Shown: positions 16,306-24,615 of the stretch, in pieces
Layout of the letters: each line of letters opens with the position of its first letter
Position numbering within the stretch: the first letter of the stretch is position 1
Origin: SOKG01 sp964449845
GTDB taxonomy: Bacteria; Chloroflexota; Dehalococcoidia; SZUA-161
Direction: 5' to 3'
Assembly: GCA_964449845.1 (NCBI GenBank)
Contig: CAYVES010000009.1
Coordinates: 1-31,900 of the forward strand
Length of the DNA stretch: 31,900 nucleotides
Program-made: the position numbers and the translations under genes
The notes under the pieces: model-generated
The model's database searches: none
What the model was told of the DNA's origin: nothing
Seen by the model: only the letters and a program-made list of their open reading frames with translations

Positions 16306-17328
16306 TCAGGAAGGCTCTGCGCATAGTTCGCTGATCAAAAGGTCGAGGGCCAGTTCCCCCTTATCTCCCTTGAACCTGCCTGTCTTTATCGAGATGTCGG
16401 TGTCCAGCAATTTGCGGTAGATCTGTTTTAGACGCTCCATGGAATATGCTTTGGCCTGCTCTATGGTCTTCTGAAGAGCATATTCGGAGGTAAGCGCCAG
16501 GCTATGTCCGATCTCAGCATGCTTGCGCCGCTGGCGGAGAAGGTGTTTAGCCTGTGTCACCAGGCGGAATTGACGGGTGATCATAAACAGGAGGTACGGT
16601 GGCGCTGCCCCTCCATCCTCTAGCCGGTGAAGGAGTTTGGTTGCCGCAGCCGATCTGTGTTCCAGAATGGCATCGATCATAGAGAAGACAGTGAATTCCC
16701 GTACTTCAGCCACCAGCAGCCCCACATCGTTCTCCTCTATCGTTCTCCCCAGGGTATAGAGACAGAGCTTGTCGATTTCACCGGAGAGGAGCCACAGATT
16801 ACTGCCGATAAGATTGGCCAGTAGGCGCGCTGCGGCCAGCGATATACTGCCTCCGGATTTGCTTGCCCTGCTCTGCATCCAGTTGTACAACTGGTCACTC
16901 TTCTGGATACCCTTTGCAGGTATAAATGGAGGTCTGAATTCCTTGACCGTTGCCCGTGGGGCGAGCTCTTTGAGAAGGGGATTGCTTTTCTTGAGCTTGC
17001 TATCGATGAGCACCAAGACGGTGCTCTCTGGCATGTGTTCAACGTATCCTTTAAGCGAAAGCCACCCGGAGCCCTCGAGCTTCGGTGCATGCTTTGCCTT
17101 ATCTCGTTGCTCGAAGAGGCCAAGCAAGCCCTCAACGATCACGAGACGCTTTGGCGCTAAGAAAGGCACGGTATCACAGGTAGCAATCAGTTGCTCGGGC
17201 GTAGTGTTTTGGCCTTGGAGTACTGTGGTGTTGGTGGCAACCATCGCCTCGTCTCCCAATCCTCCCTTGATCCCGGTCAAGGCCTCTCTAAGGGAGAAAT
17301 CGTCTTCACCAAATAGTATGCGAAGCAA
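16306..17328 (-). CDS. holA: DNA polymerase III subunit delta
   Basis: The delta subunit of the clamp loader, which opens the sliding clamp, about 340 aa. Features typical of the family include the N-terminal LRILFGEDDFSLREAL, the PFLAPKRLVIVEG segment near residue 60, a central region with NLWLLSGEIDKL, and a helical C-terminal collar domain. The frame is open to 17340. A TTG at 17328 fits better because GGAGG stands five bases before it and the product then begins at the conserved (M)LRILFGED. A promoter is predicted upstream. The gene converges on the PHP gene. Confidence 0.93.
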   Translation of the reverse strand: MLRILFGEDDFSLREALTGIKGGLGDEAMVATNTTVLQGQNTTPEQLIATCDTVPFLAPKRLVIVEGLLGLFEQRDKAKHAPKLEGSGWLSLKGYVEHMPESTVLVLIDSKLKKSNPLLKELAPRATVKEFRPPFIPAKGIQKSDQLYNWMQSRASKSGGSISLAAARLLANLIGSNLWLLSGEIDKLCLYTLGRTIEENDVGLLVAEVREFTVFSMIDAILEHRSAAATKLLHRLEDGGAAPPYLLFMITRQFRLVTQAKHLLRQRRKHAEIGHSLALTSEYALQKTIEQAKAYSMERLKQIYRKLLDTDISIKTGRFKGDKGELALDLLISELCAEPS

Positions 17329-17393
17329 TCCTGCCTCCAACCATCGCGTTGATAATCAAATCCAAGGTTTTAGTGTGGACTGGCTGGGGTATA

Positions 17394-17422
17394 ATTATAG
17401 CATCTAATCACGGTTGTTTGAA
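17394..17422 (-). promoter_or_regulatory. Predicted promoter of holA
   Basis: On the minus strand TTCAAA (17422-17417) and a perfect TATAAT (17399-17394) are 17 bases apart. They predict a transcript start near 17387 and a leader of about 60 nt. The -10 lies in the ten-base palindrome TATAATTATA, so a plus-strand TATAAT also exists, but with no matching -35. Confidence 0.5.
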
Positions 17423-17424
17423 AC

Positions 17425-17660
17425 GTGGGTTCAGCCCTAATCCGTGAGGGCGGATTTAGAAGACTGACCCCTGGGATGACTTATTGGCTAATGACAGAAT
17501 CTCCTGCACTTCCCCTCCCCTGGAGGGAGGGGATTAAGGGGAGGGGGAAGGCACCCTCACCTATCCTCTCCCTTCAAGGGAGAGGTATTCAATGCGAAAG
17601 TCTATAACCTTTAAGGTCACGAATTTGGGTTTAGCCTCAGATCGTGAGGGGATGTTTTAG
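17425..17660. repeat. Intergenic repeat cluster upstream of ychF
   Basis: The 370-base gap between holA and ychF holds no credible gene. It contains two G/C-rich inverted repeats: CTTCCCCTCCCC (17509-17520) with its partner near 17536-17550, and CCTCTCCCTT (17565-17574) with AAGGGAGAGG (17576-17585). These are flanked by two related 26-base segments exactly 200 bases apart (17425 and 17625, 19 of 26 identical), both containing CGTGAGGG. This looks like dispersed repeat material. No clear promoter for ychF was found. Confidence 0.55.
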
Positions 17661-17700
17661 GGGCTCACTTGGCCTTTCTAGCTAAAGTGGAGTCTGTGGT

Positions 17701-18801
17701 ATGGAGATTGGCATCATTGGTCTACCTGGAAGCGGCAAAACCACTGCGTTCAACGCCCTTACCAAAGGCGAGGCGCAAACAGGCGCCTACTCCTCAACTG
17801 CTCTGGCTCCCAACATTGGGGTGGTTAAGGTACCAGATCCCAGGTTGGATGAGCTTACCGAGCTCCTCAAGCCAAAGCGTACTGTTCCCGCTGAAGTGAC
17901 GTATATAGACATTGCTGCCCCCGCTAAAGGGTTCGGCAGGGGTGAAGGGCCGGGCGGGCAATTCCTCGCCTACCTTAGCAACGTGGACGCACTGGCTCAT
18001 GTAGTCCGCGCTTTTGAACACGAAACGATGCCCCACCCTGAAGGCACTGTGGACCCAGAGCGGGATATCGGCACTATGAACCTCGAGCTTGCCTTCTCCG
18101 ACCTGGCTATTATCGAACGGAGGCTGGAGCGACTGGAGAGTTCGCTGAAAGGGGCTAAGCAGCAGGAGAGGGGACTAATATTTCGAGAACAGGCCCTCTT
18201 GGCCAAGGTCAAGTCTGCCCTCGAGGAAGATATACCTATTCGAGAGCAAGACCTCCCTGAGCAGGAAGTCAAGGCAATCGAGAGCTTTCAATTTCTTACC
18301 GCCAAGCCGATGTTGCTGCTGCTCAACATCGGCGAGGCCCAGCTTCCGGAAGCTAGCTCTCTGGAGACCAAATTTGGTGGCCGCTACCGGAGACAAAACT
18401 GTGAGGTTGCGGTTCTCTGCGGCCAGCTTGAGATGGAGCTGACACAACTGAGCGATGCTGAAGCTCAAGAATTCCGTGCAAGCCTGGGCATTGACGAATC
18501 AGGGCTTGACCGGACAATCCGGCTATCATACGGTCTCTTGGGGCTGATCTCTTTCTTCACCACTGCCTCCGATGAGGTAAAAGCCTGGACCATCCGCCGC
18601 AGCACCGCTGTCCAGAAAGCAGCGGGCAAGGTGCATTCTGATATGGAACGTGGCTTTATCAGAGCGGAGGTTATCGGGCACGACGACCTTGTCGAATGCG
18701 GCAGCATGGCTGAGGCGCGAAAACGGGGTCTGCTCCGCCTCGAAGGCAAGAACTATATAGTACAGGACGGTGATGTGGTCACCGTCCTGTTCAATGTCTA
18801 G
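17701..18801 (+). CDS. ychF: YchF/OLA1-family ATPase, redox-regulated
   Basis: A 366-aa member of the Obg-related YchF subfamily, which prefers ATP over GTP and associates with ribosomes and stress responses. The P-loop is GLPGSGKTT (residues 7-15), unlike the usual GLPNVGKST. The TYIDIAAPAKGFGRGEGPGGQF segment matches the switch region. The place of the NKXD base-recognition motif has NIGE, as expected for loss of GTP specificity. A C-terminal TGS-like (DUF933) domain spans about residues 280-366 (VIGHDDLVECGSMAEARKRG). The ATG at 17701 has GGAG upstream. Confidence 0.95.
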   Translation: MEIGIIGLPGSGKTTAFNALTKGEAQTGAYSSTALAPNIGVVKVPDPRLDELTELLKPKRTVPAEVTYIDIAAPAKGFGRGEGPGGQFLAYLSNVDALAHVVRAFEHETMPHPEGTVDPERDIGTMNLELAFSDLAIIERRLERLESSLKGAKQQERGLIFREQALLAKVKSALEEDIPIREQDLPEQEVKAIESFQFLTAKPMLLLLNIGEAQLPEASSLETKFGGRYRRQNCEVAVLCGQLEMELTQLSDAEAQEFRASLGIDESGLDRTIRLSYGLLGLISFFTTASDEVKAWTIRRSTAVQKAAGKVHSDMERGFIRAEVIGHDDLVECGSMAEARKRGLLRLEGKNYIVQDGDVVTVLFNV

Positions 18802-18846
18802 GTTGTAGTCTCCATTGCCGCCCAGTCAGGTCTCTATTTGGGTCCC

Positions 18847-19854
18847 CTATCCAGCCAATAGGTCCTCGATGTCAGCCGACGTCAACTCCAAGCTGACTGT
18901 CAAGCAAGAATCGGCGGTGTCCATCTCCAACTTCTCAAACAGCTCCAGTGGTAGTTCTTGGAGTAGTTCTTGGGCTTCTTGTGGAATCGGCATTTCTCCG
19001 GGGGCTTCTTGTAGAACCTCGATCATCATTGGCGCCAAGCTGATCAAGCTCTCAACAGCTTCCGCCGACTCGCTGCTGGTAAAGCACATCCGGGAGGCAA
19101 GTGAAATCAATTGCCCGTCTTTGGCCAAAGTCATACCGACGGTATCCAAATCGGCCAACTCATCCAGCCCGGGCAACGGTATTGGTACTTCACCTGTGAA
19201 CTCCTGCAAGCCTTCCGCTACTGCCCCTGGTGGCACGATCATCACCGCCTTCATCAGGGCATCCCCCAGCCCATTGTACGTACTTAGCAGATTTCCGCTC
19301 ACGGCTGACTGGTCGCCTTTCCTAACCGCGATGACATCTTTGACTGCCTCCGTCGAGCCGATAACGAGCGCATCGCTGCCCAGGAAAGCCAGCGCCATTC
19401 CTTCATAGGGGTCTGTATGTAGTACGTAGCCTTGGTACTCGATGGTTGTGAATGGTTCGTCCCTCTCTGATTCCATGCTTGCAATCAACTCGTTTTCTTC
19501 AAAAGTCCCTTTTACTATGATTCCAAAGTAGTCGATATCCGCAGTAGCCTCTGAGATGTCGCCAAATATCAAGCCCTCCCTGAAATCCCTCAAGTCGAGG
19601 CCACTCTCTTCCGCGGCCATGTCCAAGGCCTCATCAAGTGTCGGTGGCATGTCTGGCTCCAGAGGTATCACCTGCCAGAGTTCGGCGATATCTTCATCTT
19701 CCATGATCTGGCTCAGGTCTATGCTGCCTATCATGTTGACTTTCTCTGGCACGAGCTCGATCGCGGCTGGGGTTGTCTCGTCTCCGCTGCATCCCAGCAG
19801 CGGTGAAATAAGAAGCGCCGCGATGAATAATGCGAAGAGTGTTTTCTTCACCAT
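18847..19854 (-). CDS. Predicted lipoprotein, DUF3352-like
   Basis: A 335-aa exported protein with a signal peptide and lipobox ending in LLGC (Cys21), so it should be anchored to the outer face of the membrane. The mature protein begins with an acidic spacer, then VPEKVNMIGSIDLSQI. It carries long segments in which predicted strands alternate with acidic helices, and LPLELFEKLEMDTADS near the C-terminus. The layout resembles the DUF3352 family, but that is from recall. No catalytic residues are apparent. The ATG at 19854 (not the frame-open 19962) is fixed by the signal peptide and by AAGGAGAGG directly upstream. It diverges from ffh and converges on ychF. Confidence 0.8.
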   Translation of the reverse strand: MVKKTLFALFIAALLISPLLGCSGDETTPAAIELVPEKVNMIGSIDLSQIMEDEDIAELWQVIPLEPDMPPTLDEALDMAAEESGLDLRDFREGLIFGDISEATADIDYFGIIVKGTFEENELIASMESERDEPFTTIEYQGYVLHTDPYEGMALAFLGSDALVIGSTEAVKDVIAVRKGDQSAVSGNLLSTYNGLGDALMKAVMIVPPGAVAEGLQEFTGEVPIPLPGLDELADLDTVGMTLAKDGQLISLASRMCFTSSESAEAVESLISLAPMMIEVLQEAPGEMPIPQEAQELLQELPLELFEKLEMDTADSCLTVSLELTSADIEDLLAG

Positions 19855-19940
19855 TTCCTCTCCTTCCGCCTTATAACTCTTTCGGCAGCAGAGTCTAGCA
19901 TTCACATCCCCATTTGTCAACTGAAGGCAGGCTGGTTGGC

Positions 19941-19970
19941 TTGACTGCGGGGGTCTACCCAAGCTAGAAT
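19941..19970 (+). promoter_or_regulatory. Predicted promoter of ffh
   Basis: TTGACT (19941-19946) and TAGAAT (19965-19970) are 18 bases apart, each matching consensus at five of six positions. A strong AGAGGAGG (19977-19984) follows directly, so the leader would be about 11 nt. This may drive ffh, the radical SAM gene and acsA together. Confidence 0.55.
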
Positions 19971-19987
19971 AAGCTTAGAGGAGGCAA

Positions 19988-21307
19988 ATGTTTGAGACTC
20001 TTTCTGACAAGCTCGGGGCCGTTTTCAAAAGGCTCTCAAGCAAAGGGAAGTTAACCGAAAAGGACGTTGATGAGGCGCTACGCGAGGTGCGGCTGGCGCT
20101 GCTGGAAGCGGATGTCAACTTCAAGGTGGTGAAGGATTTTCTGGCCAGGGTGAGGGAGAGAGCCGTCGGCGTGGAGGTGCTGGAGAGTCTGATGCCTGCG
20201 CATCAGGTGATAAAGATTGTCAACGAGGAGCTGGTTGTCATCCTGGGAGGTGGCCAACAGAAGCTGGGACACGCCGCTCAACCGCCCACCGTGATGTTGA
20301 TGGTTGGGCTTCAGGGCTCGGGCAAGACCACTAGCTCTGCTAAGCTAGCTCTGCATCTGAGGAAAGGTGGACAACGCCCTCTAATGGTCGCTGCTGATCC
20401 CTACCGTCCTGCCGCCAAAGATCAGCTTGTTACTCTGGGTAAGCAGCTCGAAATTCCTGTCTGTTGGGAGGGGGACTCGGCAGTCGGCATTTGCGCTAAT
20501 GCCATGAAGCGAGCCAAGGAGATAGCGGCCAGCGTGGTGATCATCGATACCGCAGGCCGGCTCCATATCGATGAGGAATTGATGAGGGAACTCAGGGAGC
20601 TTGGCAAGAGGCTCAGTCCCACCGAGGTGCTGCTCGTTGCTGACGCCATGACCGGTCAGGAAGCAGTAAGAATAGCCGAGGAGTTCAATGCTACTGTAGG
20701 GTTGAGCGGCGTGATTTTGACCAAAATGGATGGCGATGCCAGGGGGGGTGCAGCACTTTCCATCACCTCGGTCACCGGCGTGCCCATCAAGTTTGTTGGA
20801 ACTGGGGAGAAGGTAGATGCCCTGGAGCCGTTCTATCCCGATCGAATGGCATCTCGAATCCTGGGCATGGGCGATATTCTGAGTTTCATCGAGAAGACGG
20901 AGGTGGCCACCGATGCCCAAAAGAGGCAGGACCTGGAGCGCAAGATACGCCGTGGCAGCTTCGACCTCGAAGACTTCCTGGAGCAACTGCAGCAGATAAG
21001 AAAGATGGGACCTATTGGTCAGCTTATGGAGATGGTCCCCGGTATCTCAGGGCTCTCGCGGAAGTTGCCTCAGGGCGCGGATGAGAGGCAACTGAAAAAG
21101 GTAGAGGCTATGATTTTTTCCATGACCCCTGATGAGCGGCGCAATCCCAACATAATCGACGGCAGCAGACGGCGGCGCATCGCCCGGGGCAGCGGCACCA
21201 CTCCCCAGGATGTCAACCAGTTGCTAAGCCAGCACCGCCAGGTACAGAAGTTGATGAAGCAGCTAGGGCGAGGGAAGAAGCTTGCTTCTATTTTTGGGTT
21301 GAGGTGA
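19988..21307 (+). CDS. ffh: Signal recognition particle protein Ffh
   Basis: The SRP54-type GTPase that targets nascent membrane proteins to SecYEG, 439 aa. The N-domain is a four-helix bundle (about 1-90). The G-domain shows the P-loop GLQGSGKT (107-114), DPYRPAAKDQL (137-147), DTAGR (187-191) and TKMDGDARGG (245-254). The RNA-binding M-domain follows from about residue 295, including the SRRRRIARGSG helix-turn element near residue 390. Length is typical. The start is set by AGAGGAGG three bases before the ATG. A radical SAM gene follows after seven bases. Confidence 0.97.
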   Translation: MFETLSDKLGAVFKRLSSKGKLTEKDVDEALREVRLALLEADVNFKVVKDFLARVRERAVGVEVLESLMPAHQVIKIVNEELVVILGGGQQKLGHAAQPPTVMLMVGLQGSGKTTSSAKLALHLRKGGQRPLMVAADPYRPAAKDQLVTLGKQLEIPVCWEGDSAVGICANAMKRAKEIAASVVIIDTAGRLHIDEELMRELRELGKRLSPTEVLLVADAMTGQEAVRIAEEFNATVGLSGVILTKMDGDARGGAALSITSVTGVPIKFVGTGEKVDALEPFYPDRMASRILGMGDILSFIEKTEVATDAQKRQDLERKIRRGSFDLEDFLEQLQQIRKMGPIGQLMEMVPGISGLSRKLPQGADERQLKKVEAMIFSMTPDERRNPNIIDGSRRRRIARGSGTTPQDVNQLLSQHRQVQKLMKQLGRGKKLASIFGLR

Positions 21308-21314
21308 CAGAGAA

Positions 21315-22451
21315 ATGGCGTACAGTACATCAGGCAATGGCCTTGGGGTGTTCACATTCGATACCGAGAAGCTAAGCCAGTGTTCCTTCGAGGTGGGGCC
21401 GATAAGGCCGCCGAGTGAAGGCGGAAGCCATTCCTTACTGCTCAGGGCAACACGAAATTGTTCCTGGAACAGATGCAGATTCTGCTACGGCATGATATAC
21501 AATCGGCAGAAGTTCGAACTTCGAAGCGTGGAAGATATAAAGGAGGATATAGATGCTGTTAAGGCAATAGCGGATGAGATAAAGGCGGCGTCGTGGAAGC
21601 TTGGATATGGTGGTGCGGTGAAAGCGGATGTGGGAATCGCTATGATCCAAAGAGATCCCAGCCTCAGGGTCAATCGGTCGTTCGTCATGGTATTTGACTG
21701 GCTTCACTTTGGCGGGAGCACGGTCTTCCTGCAGGACGCCAATACCCTGATCATGCCAACAGCTCAACTGCTGGAGGTCGTGAGATACTTGAGGGAGACG
21801 TTCCCGACAATAGAGCGAATTACCTCTTATGCCAGAGCGAAGACTCTCCACAAGAAATCTCTGGAGGAATTAGAAGAACTAAGCAGCGCCGGGCTTTCGA
21901 GGCTCCATGTTGGGCTCGAAACGGGGGATGATGAGTTGCTGAGGTATGTAGATAAGGGCGTAACCGCAGCCGAACACATCGACGCCGGGAGGAAGGCCAA
22001 GGAAGCAGGTCTTGAGCTCTCCGAGTATGTTATGATTGATTTGGGAGGCAGGGCTAGATCGGAACAGCACGCGAGGAACACGGCAAGGGTTTTGAACGAA
22101 ATCGATCCCGATTTTATCAGGCTGAGGCCTTTAGCGCTTGGACCGGGGTTGCCGCTGTACGAGGACTACACTAAGGGGATTTTCCAGCTCTCATCGCCTC
22201 ATGAGCGCTTGCGTGAGGTGAAGACCCTGGTCGAGAATCTGCATGTGACCGGCAGACTGTGCTTCGATCATTTCCTGAACTCATGGTATGGAGATAGTGA
22301 CCGCCATTACACGCTGTTCAAACAGGATTACAAGGGTTACAAGTTCCCTGAAGAGAGGAGCAGGGTCTTACAGCTTATAGACGAGGGCCTGAGAATCGAT
22401 GAATCGGTACATATACACGCGAAGGATTTGATTGGGCTGGCACATCTGTGA
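21315..22451 (+). CDS. Radical SAM protein with CX4CX2C cluster motif
   Basis: A 378-aa radical SAM enzyme whose cluster ligands are Cys49, Cys54 and Cys57 (CSWNRCRFC). The spacing CX4CX2C differs from the common CX3CX2C but is known in a group of uncharacterised radical SAM proteins with a similar CXWNRCXFC motif. Downstream are the barrel segments RLHVGLETGDDELL and YVMIDLGGRARSEQH. No B12-binding domain is present. The substrate is unknown. It starts seven bases after ffh with GAGG in the end of that gene and is followed by acsA, so all three may share a transcript. Confidence 0.9.
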   Translation: MAYSTSGNGLGVFTFDTEKLSQCSFEVGPIRPPSEGGSHSLLLRATRNCSWNRCRFCYGMIYNRQKFELRSVEDIKEDIDAVKAIADEIKAASWKLGYGGAVKADVGIAMIQRDPSLRVNRSFVMVFDWLHFGGSTVFLQDANTLIMPTAQLLEVVRYLRETFPTIERITSYARAKTLHKKSLEELEELSSAGLSRLHVGLETGDDELLRYVDKGVTAAEHIDAGRKAKEAGLELSEYVMIDLGGRARSEQHARNTARVLNEIDPDFIRLRPLALGPGLPLYEDYTKGIFQLSSPHERLREVKTLVENLHVTGRLCFDHFLNSWYGDSDRHYTLFKQDYKGYKFPEERSRVLQLIDEGLRIDESVHIHAKDLIGLAHL

Positions 22452-22497
22452 AAGATGAGGAAGTGAAGAGAAGAGGAAAGAGGCATAAAGGAGGCAT

Positions 22498-24459
22498 ATG
22501 AGTAAGGACCGCGGATCAGACAGCGCAAGCTCTTTACCCACAGGCTCGCGCATGTGGCCATCGAAGCGCTATACCGAAATGCACCTCCGCGCGCTGCAGG
22601 ACCCTGAGAGATTCTGGGCTGAAGAGGCGCGGAAACTCGACTGGTATAAGACCTGGGATCGCGTTCTGGATTGGGACCCACCATATGCGCGGTGGTTTGT
22701 CGGAGGGAAGCTCAATGCCTGCTATCAGTGCGTTGACCGCCATGTGAAGACGTGGCGCAGGAGCAAGGTGGCGATCTACTGGGAGGGGGAAACCGGCGAT
22801 ACAAGAGTACTGAGCTATTCCACCCTTTTTCGGGAAGTCAACCGCTTCGCTTCAGTGTTGCGGAAGCTTGGGGTCAAAAAGGGGGATCGGGTCGCTATTT
22901 ATCTTTCCATGATCCCCGAACTGCCTATTTTCATGCTGGCCTGCGCCCGAATTGGGGCTGTGCATACCGTGATATTCTCTGGATTCAGCGCCCATGCGAT
23001 AGCAGACAGGGTCAACGATATCCAGGCGAAAGTTCTCATTACCGCTGACGGGGCATATCGCCGCGGCAAGATCCTGGGGCTCAAGGAGATAGCTGATGAG
23101 GCAGCGAGTCTCTGCCCCTCGGTGGAGAAGATAGTTGTGGTTAGGCGAACGGGGGAGAAGGTGCCTATGAAACGGGGACGCGACTTCTGGCTTTCCTCCC
23201 TGCTCGATGGGGCGGACAAGATGGTGAAGCCCGAGCCGATGGAGGCTACTCATCCGCTATATATCCTCTATACCTCTGGGACGACGGGTAAGCCCAAGGG
23301 TGTAGTACACGGCACAGGTGGCTACCTTGTGTTCAACCACTCGGCATATAAATGGGTGTTCGATATAAGAGAGGAGTCGGTCTACTGGTGCACTGCCGAT
23401 GTGGGATGGGTAACTGGCCACAGCTCCATAGTCTACGCTCCTCTCTCCCACGGTGCAGCCATGGTCCTGTACGACGGGGCTCCTGACTACCCTACAGTGG
23501 AACGTTGGTGGGACATCGTGGAGAAATACGGCGTCAGCATTTTCTACACTTCGCCGACGGCGATACGCATGTTTATGCGCTATGGCGAAGAACGTCTTCT
23601 AGGGCATGACTTCTCAAGTCTTGAGCTTCTGGGCAGTGTCGGTGAGCCCATCAATCCCGAGGCCTGGCAATGGTATTACAAGAACATAGGTAAGGAGAGA
23701 TGTCCCATCGTCGATACCTGGTGGCAGACGGAGACCGGGGGCACAATGCTATCCCCAACGCCAGGGATTGAGCCTATACCGCTAAAACCGGGCTCGGCCA
23801 CTTTCCCGCTGCCTGGGGTTGATGCCGCTGTAGTTGATGCCGACGGAAAGGAAGTTCCTGCGGGCCAGACGGGGTTGCTAATAATAAAGAAGCCGTGGCC
23901 TGGTATGCTACTCGACATTTATGGAAATCCACAGCGCTATAGGGATTCCTACTGGTCCCGCTTCCCTGGATCGTACTATACTGGCGACTTCGCGATGCGC
24001 GACGATGATGGCTATTTCTGGATTCTAGGCAGGGCTGACGAGGTGCTGAAGGTGGCGGGACATCGTATCGGGACGGCGGAGCTCGAAGACGCTGCTGTGT
24101 CCCATCCCGCTGTGGCTGAAGCAGCGGTGGCGAGCAAGCCGGACGCTGTGAAGGGGGAAGCCATCGTCCTCTTTGTCACCCTAAAGGAAGATGCTTCGCC
24201 CTCATCCGAGTTGAGAAAAGAACTCAGTAAGCATATGCGCAACGTAATTGGGCCTATCGCCACCCCCGATGAGGTTCACTTCGTGGCGTCATTGCCCAAG
24301 ACGAGGAGCGGCAAGATCATGCGCCGCGTGCTCAAAGCGGTATCCATGGGGCAGAGCCTGGGCGACCTCACTACCCTGGAGGACGAGGCATCGGTAGAGG
24401 AGTTGAAAAAGGCCTACGAAAGCCTGAAGAAGATATCTGACGCCGACAAGGATAGCTAA
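22498..24459 (+). CDS. acsA: Acetyl-CoA synthetase (AMP-forming)
   Basis: A 653-aa enzyme of the acyl-adenylate superfamily that activates acetate to acetyl-CoA through acetyl-AMP. The adenylation P-loop YTSGTTGKPKG is at about residues 258-268, WWQTETGG near 408, and the hinge region GRADEVLKVAGHRIG near 512. The catalytic lysine in KTRSGKIMRR is at about Lys606 and is intact; it is the site regulated by acetylation in characterised homologues. The ATG lies three bases after AAAGGAGG, a very short spacing. Acetate activation fits an acetyl-CoA-centred metabolism, as does the nickel-handling block to the right. Confidence 0.96.
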   Translation: MSKDRGSDSASSLPTGSRMWPSKRYTEMHLRALQDPERFWAEEARKLDWYKTWDRVLDWDPPYARWFVGGKLNACYQCVDRHVKTWRRSKVAIYWEGETGDTRVLSYSTLFREVNRFASVLRKLGVKKGDRVAIYLSMIPELPIFMLACARIGAVHTVIFSGFSAHAIADRVNDIQAKVLITADGAYRRGKILGLKEIADEAASLCPSVEKIVVVRRTGEKVPMKRGRDFWLSSLLDGADKMVKPEPMEATHPLYILYTSGTTGKPKGVVHGTGGYLVFNHSAYKWVFDIREESVYWCTADVGWVTGHSSIVYAPLSHGAAMVLYDGAPDYPTVERWWDIVEKYGVSIFYTSPTAIRMFMRYGEERLLGHDFSSLELLGSVGEPINPEAWQWYYKNIGKERCPIVDTWWQTETGGTMLSPTPGIEPIPLKPGSATFPLPGVDAAVVDADGKEVPAGQTGLLIIKKPWPGMLLDIYGNPQRYRDSYWSRFPGSYYTGDFAMRDDDGYFWILGRADEVLKVAGHRIGTAELEDAAVSHPAVAEAAVASKPDAVKGEAIVLFVTLKEDASPSSELRKELSKHMRNVIGPIATPDEVHFVASLPKTRSGKIMRRVLKAVSMGQSLGDLTTLEDEASVEELKKAYESLKKISDADKDS

Positions 24460-24476
24460 TATGCCCCCGAGGGTAG

Positions 24477-24543
24477 CTGGAAAGAGGCCTGCTTTCCAGG
24501 ACACGACGGAATAGAGAGGGGATGCCGAAAGCGGCATCCCCTC
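24477..24543. terminator. Two hairpins forming a terminator region
   Basis: Between the convergent acsA and the propeller lipoprotein gene lie two inverted repeats. CTGGAAAG/CTTTCCAG (24477-24499) has a seven-base loop. GAGGGGATGCCG/CGGCATCCCCTC (24516-24543) has a 12-bp perfect stem and an AAAG loop, followed by ATCTTGTT. The second is a good candidate for a terminator serving both directions, although the T-run is short. Confidence 0.65.
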
Positions 24544-24615
24544 ATCTTGTTACGCCTGTTTCATCCTCTCGGTACAAACTCAGGCGTCGCCCTGAAGTCT
24601 GTTTTCGGCTCGTTT

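Noticed and set aside
17425..17607. Plus-strand 60-aa protein
   Set aside because: It is the translation of intergenic G/C-rich palindromic repeats with no ribosome site.
20381..20986. 201-codon open frame on the minus strand
   Set aside because: It is antisense to ffh and lacks recognisable features.
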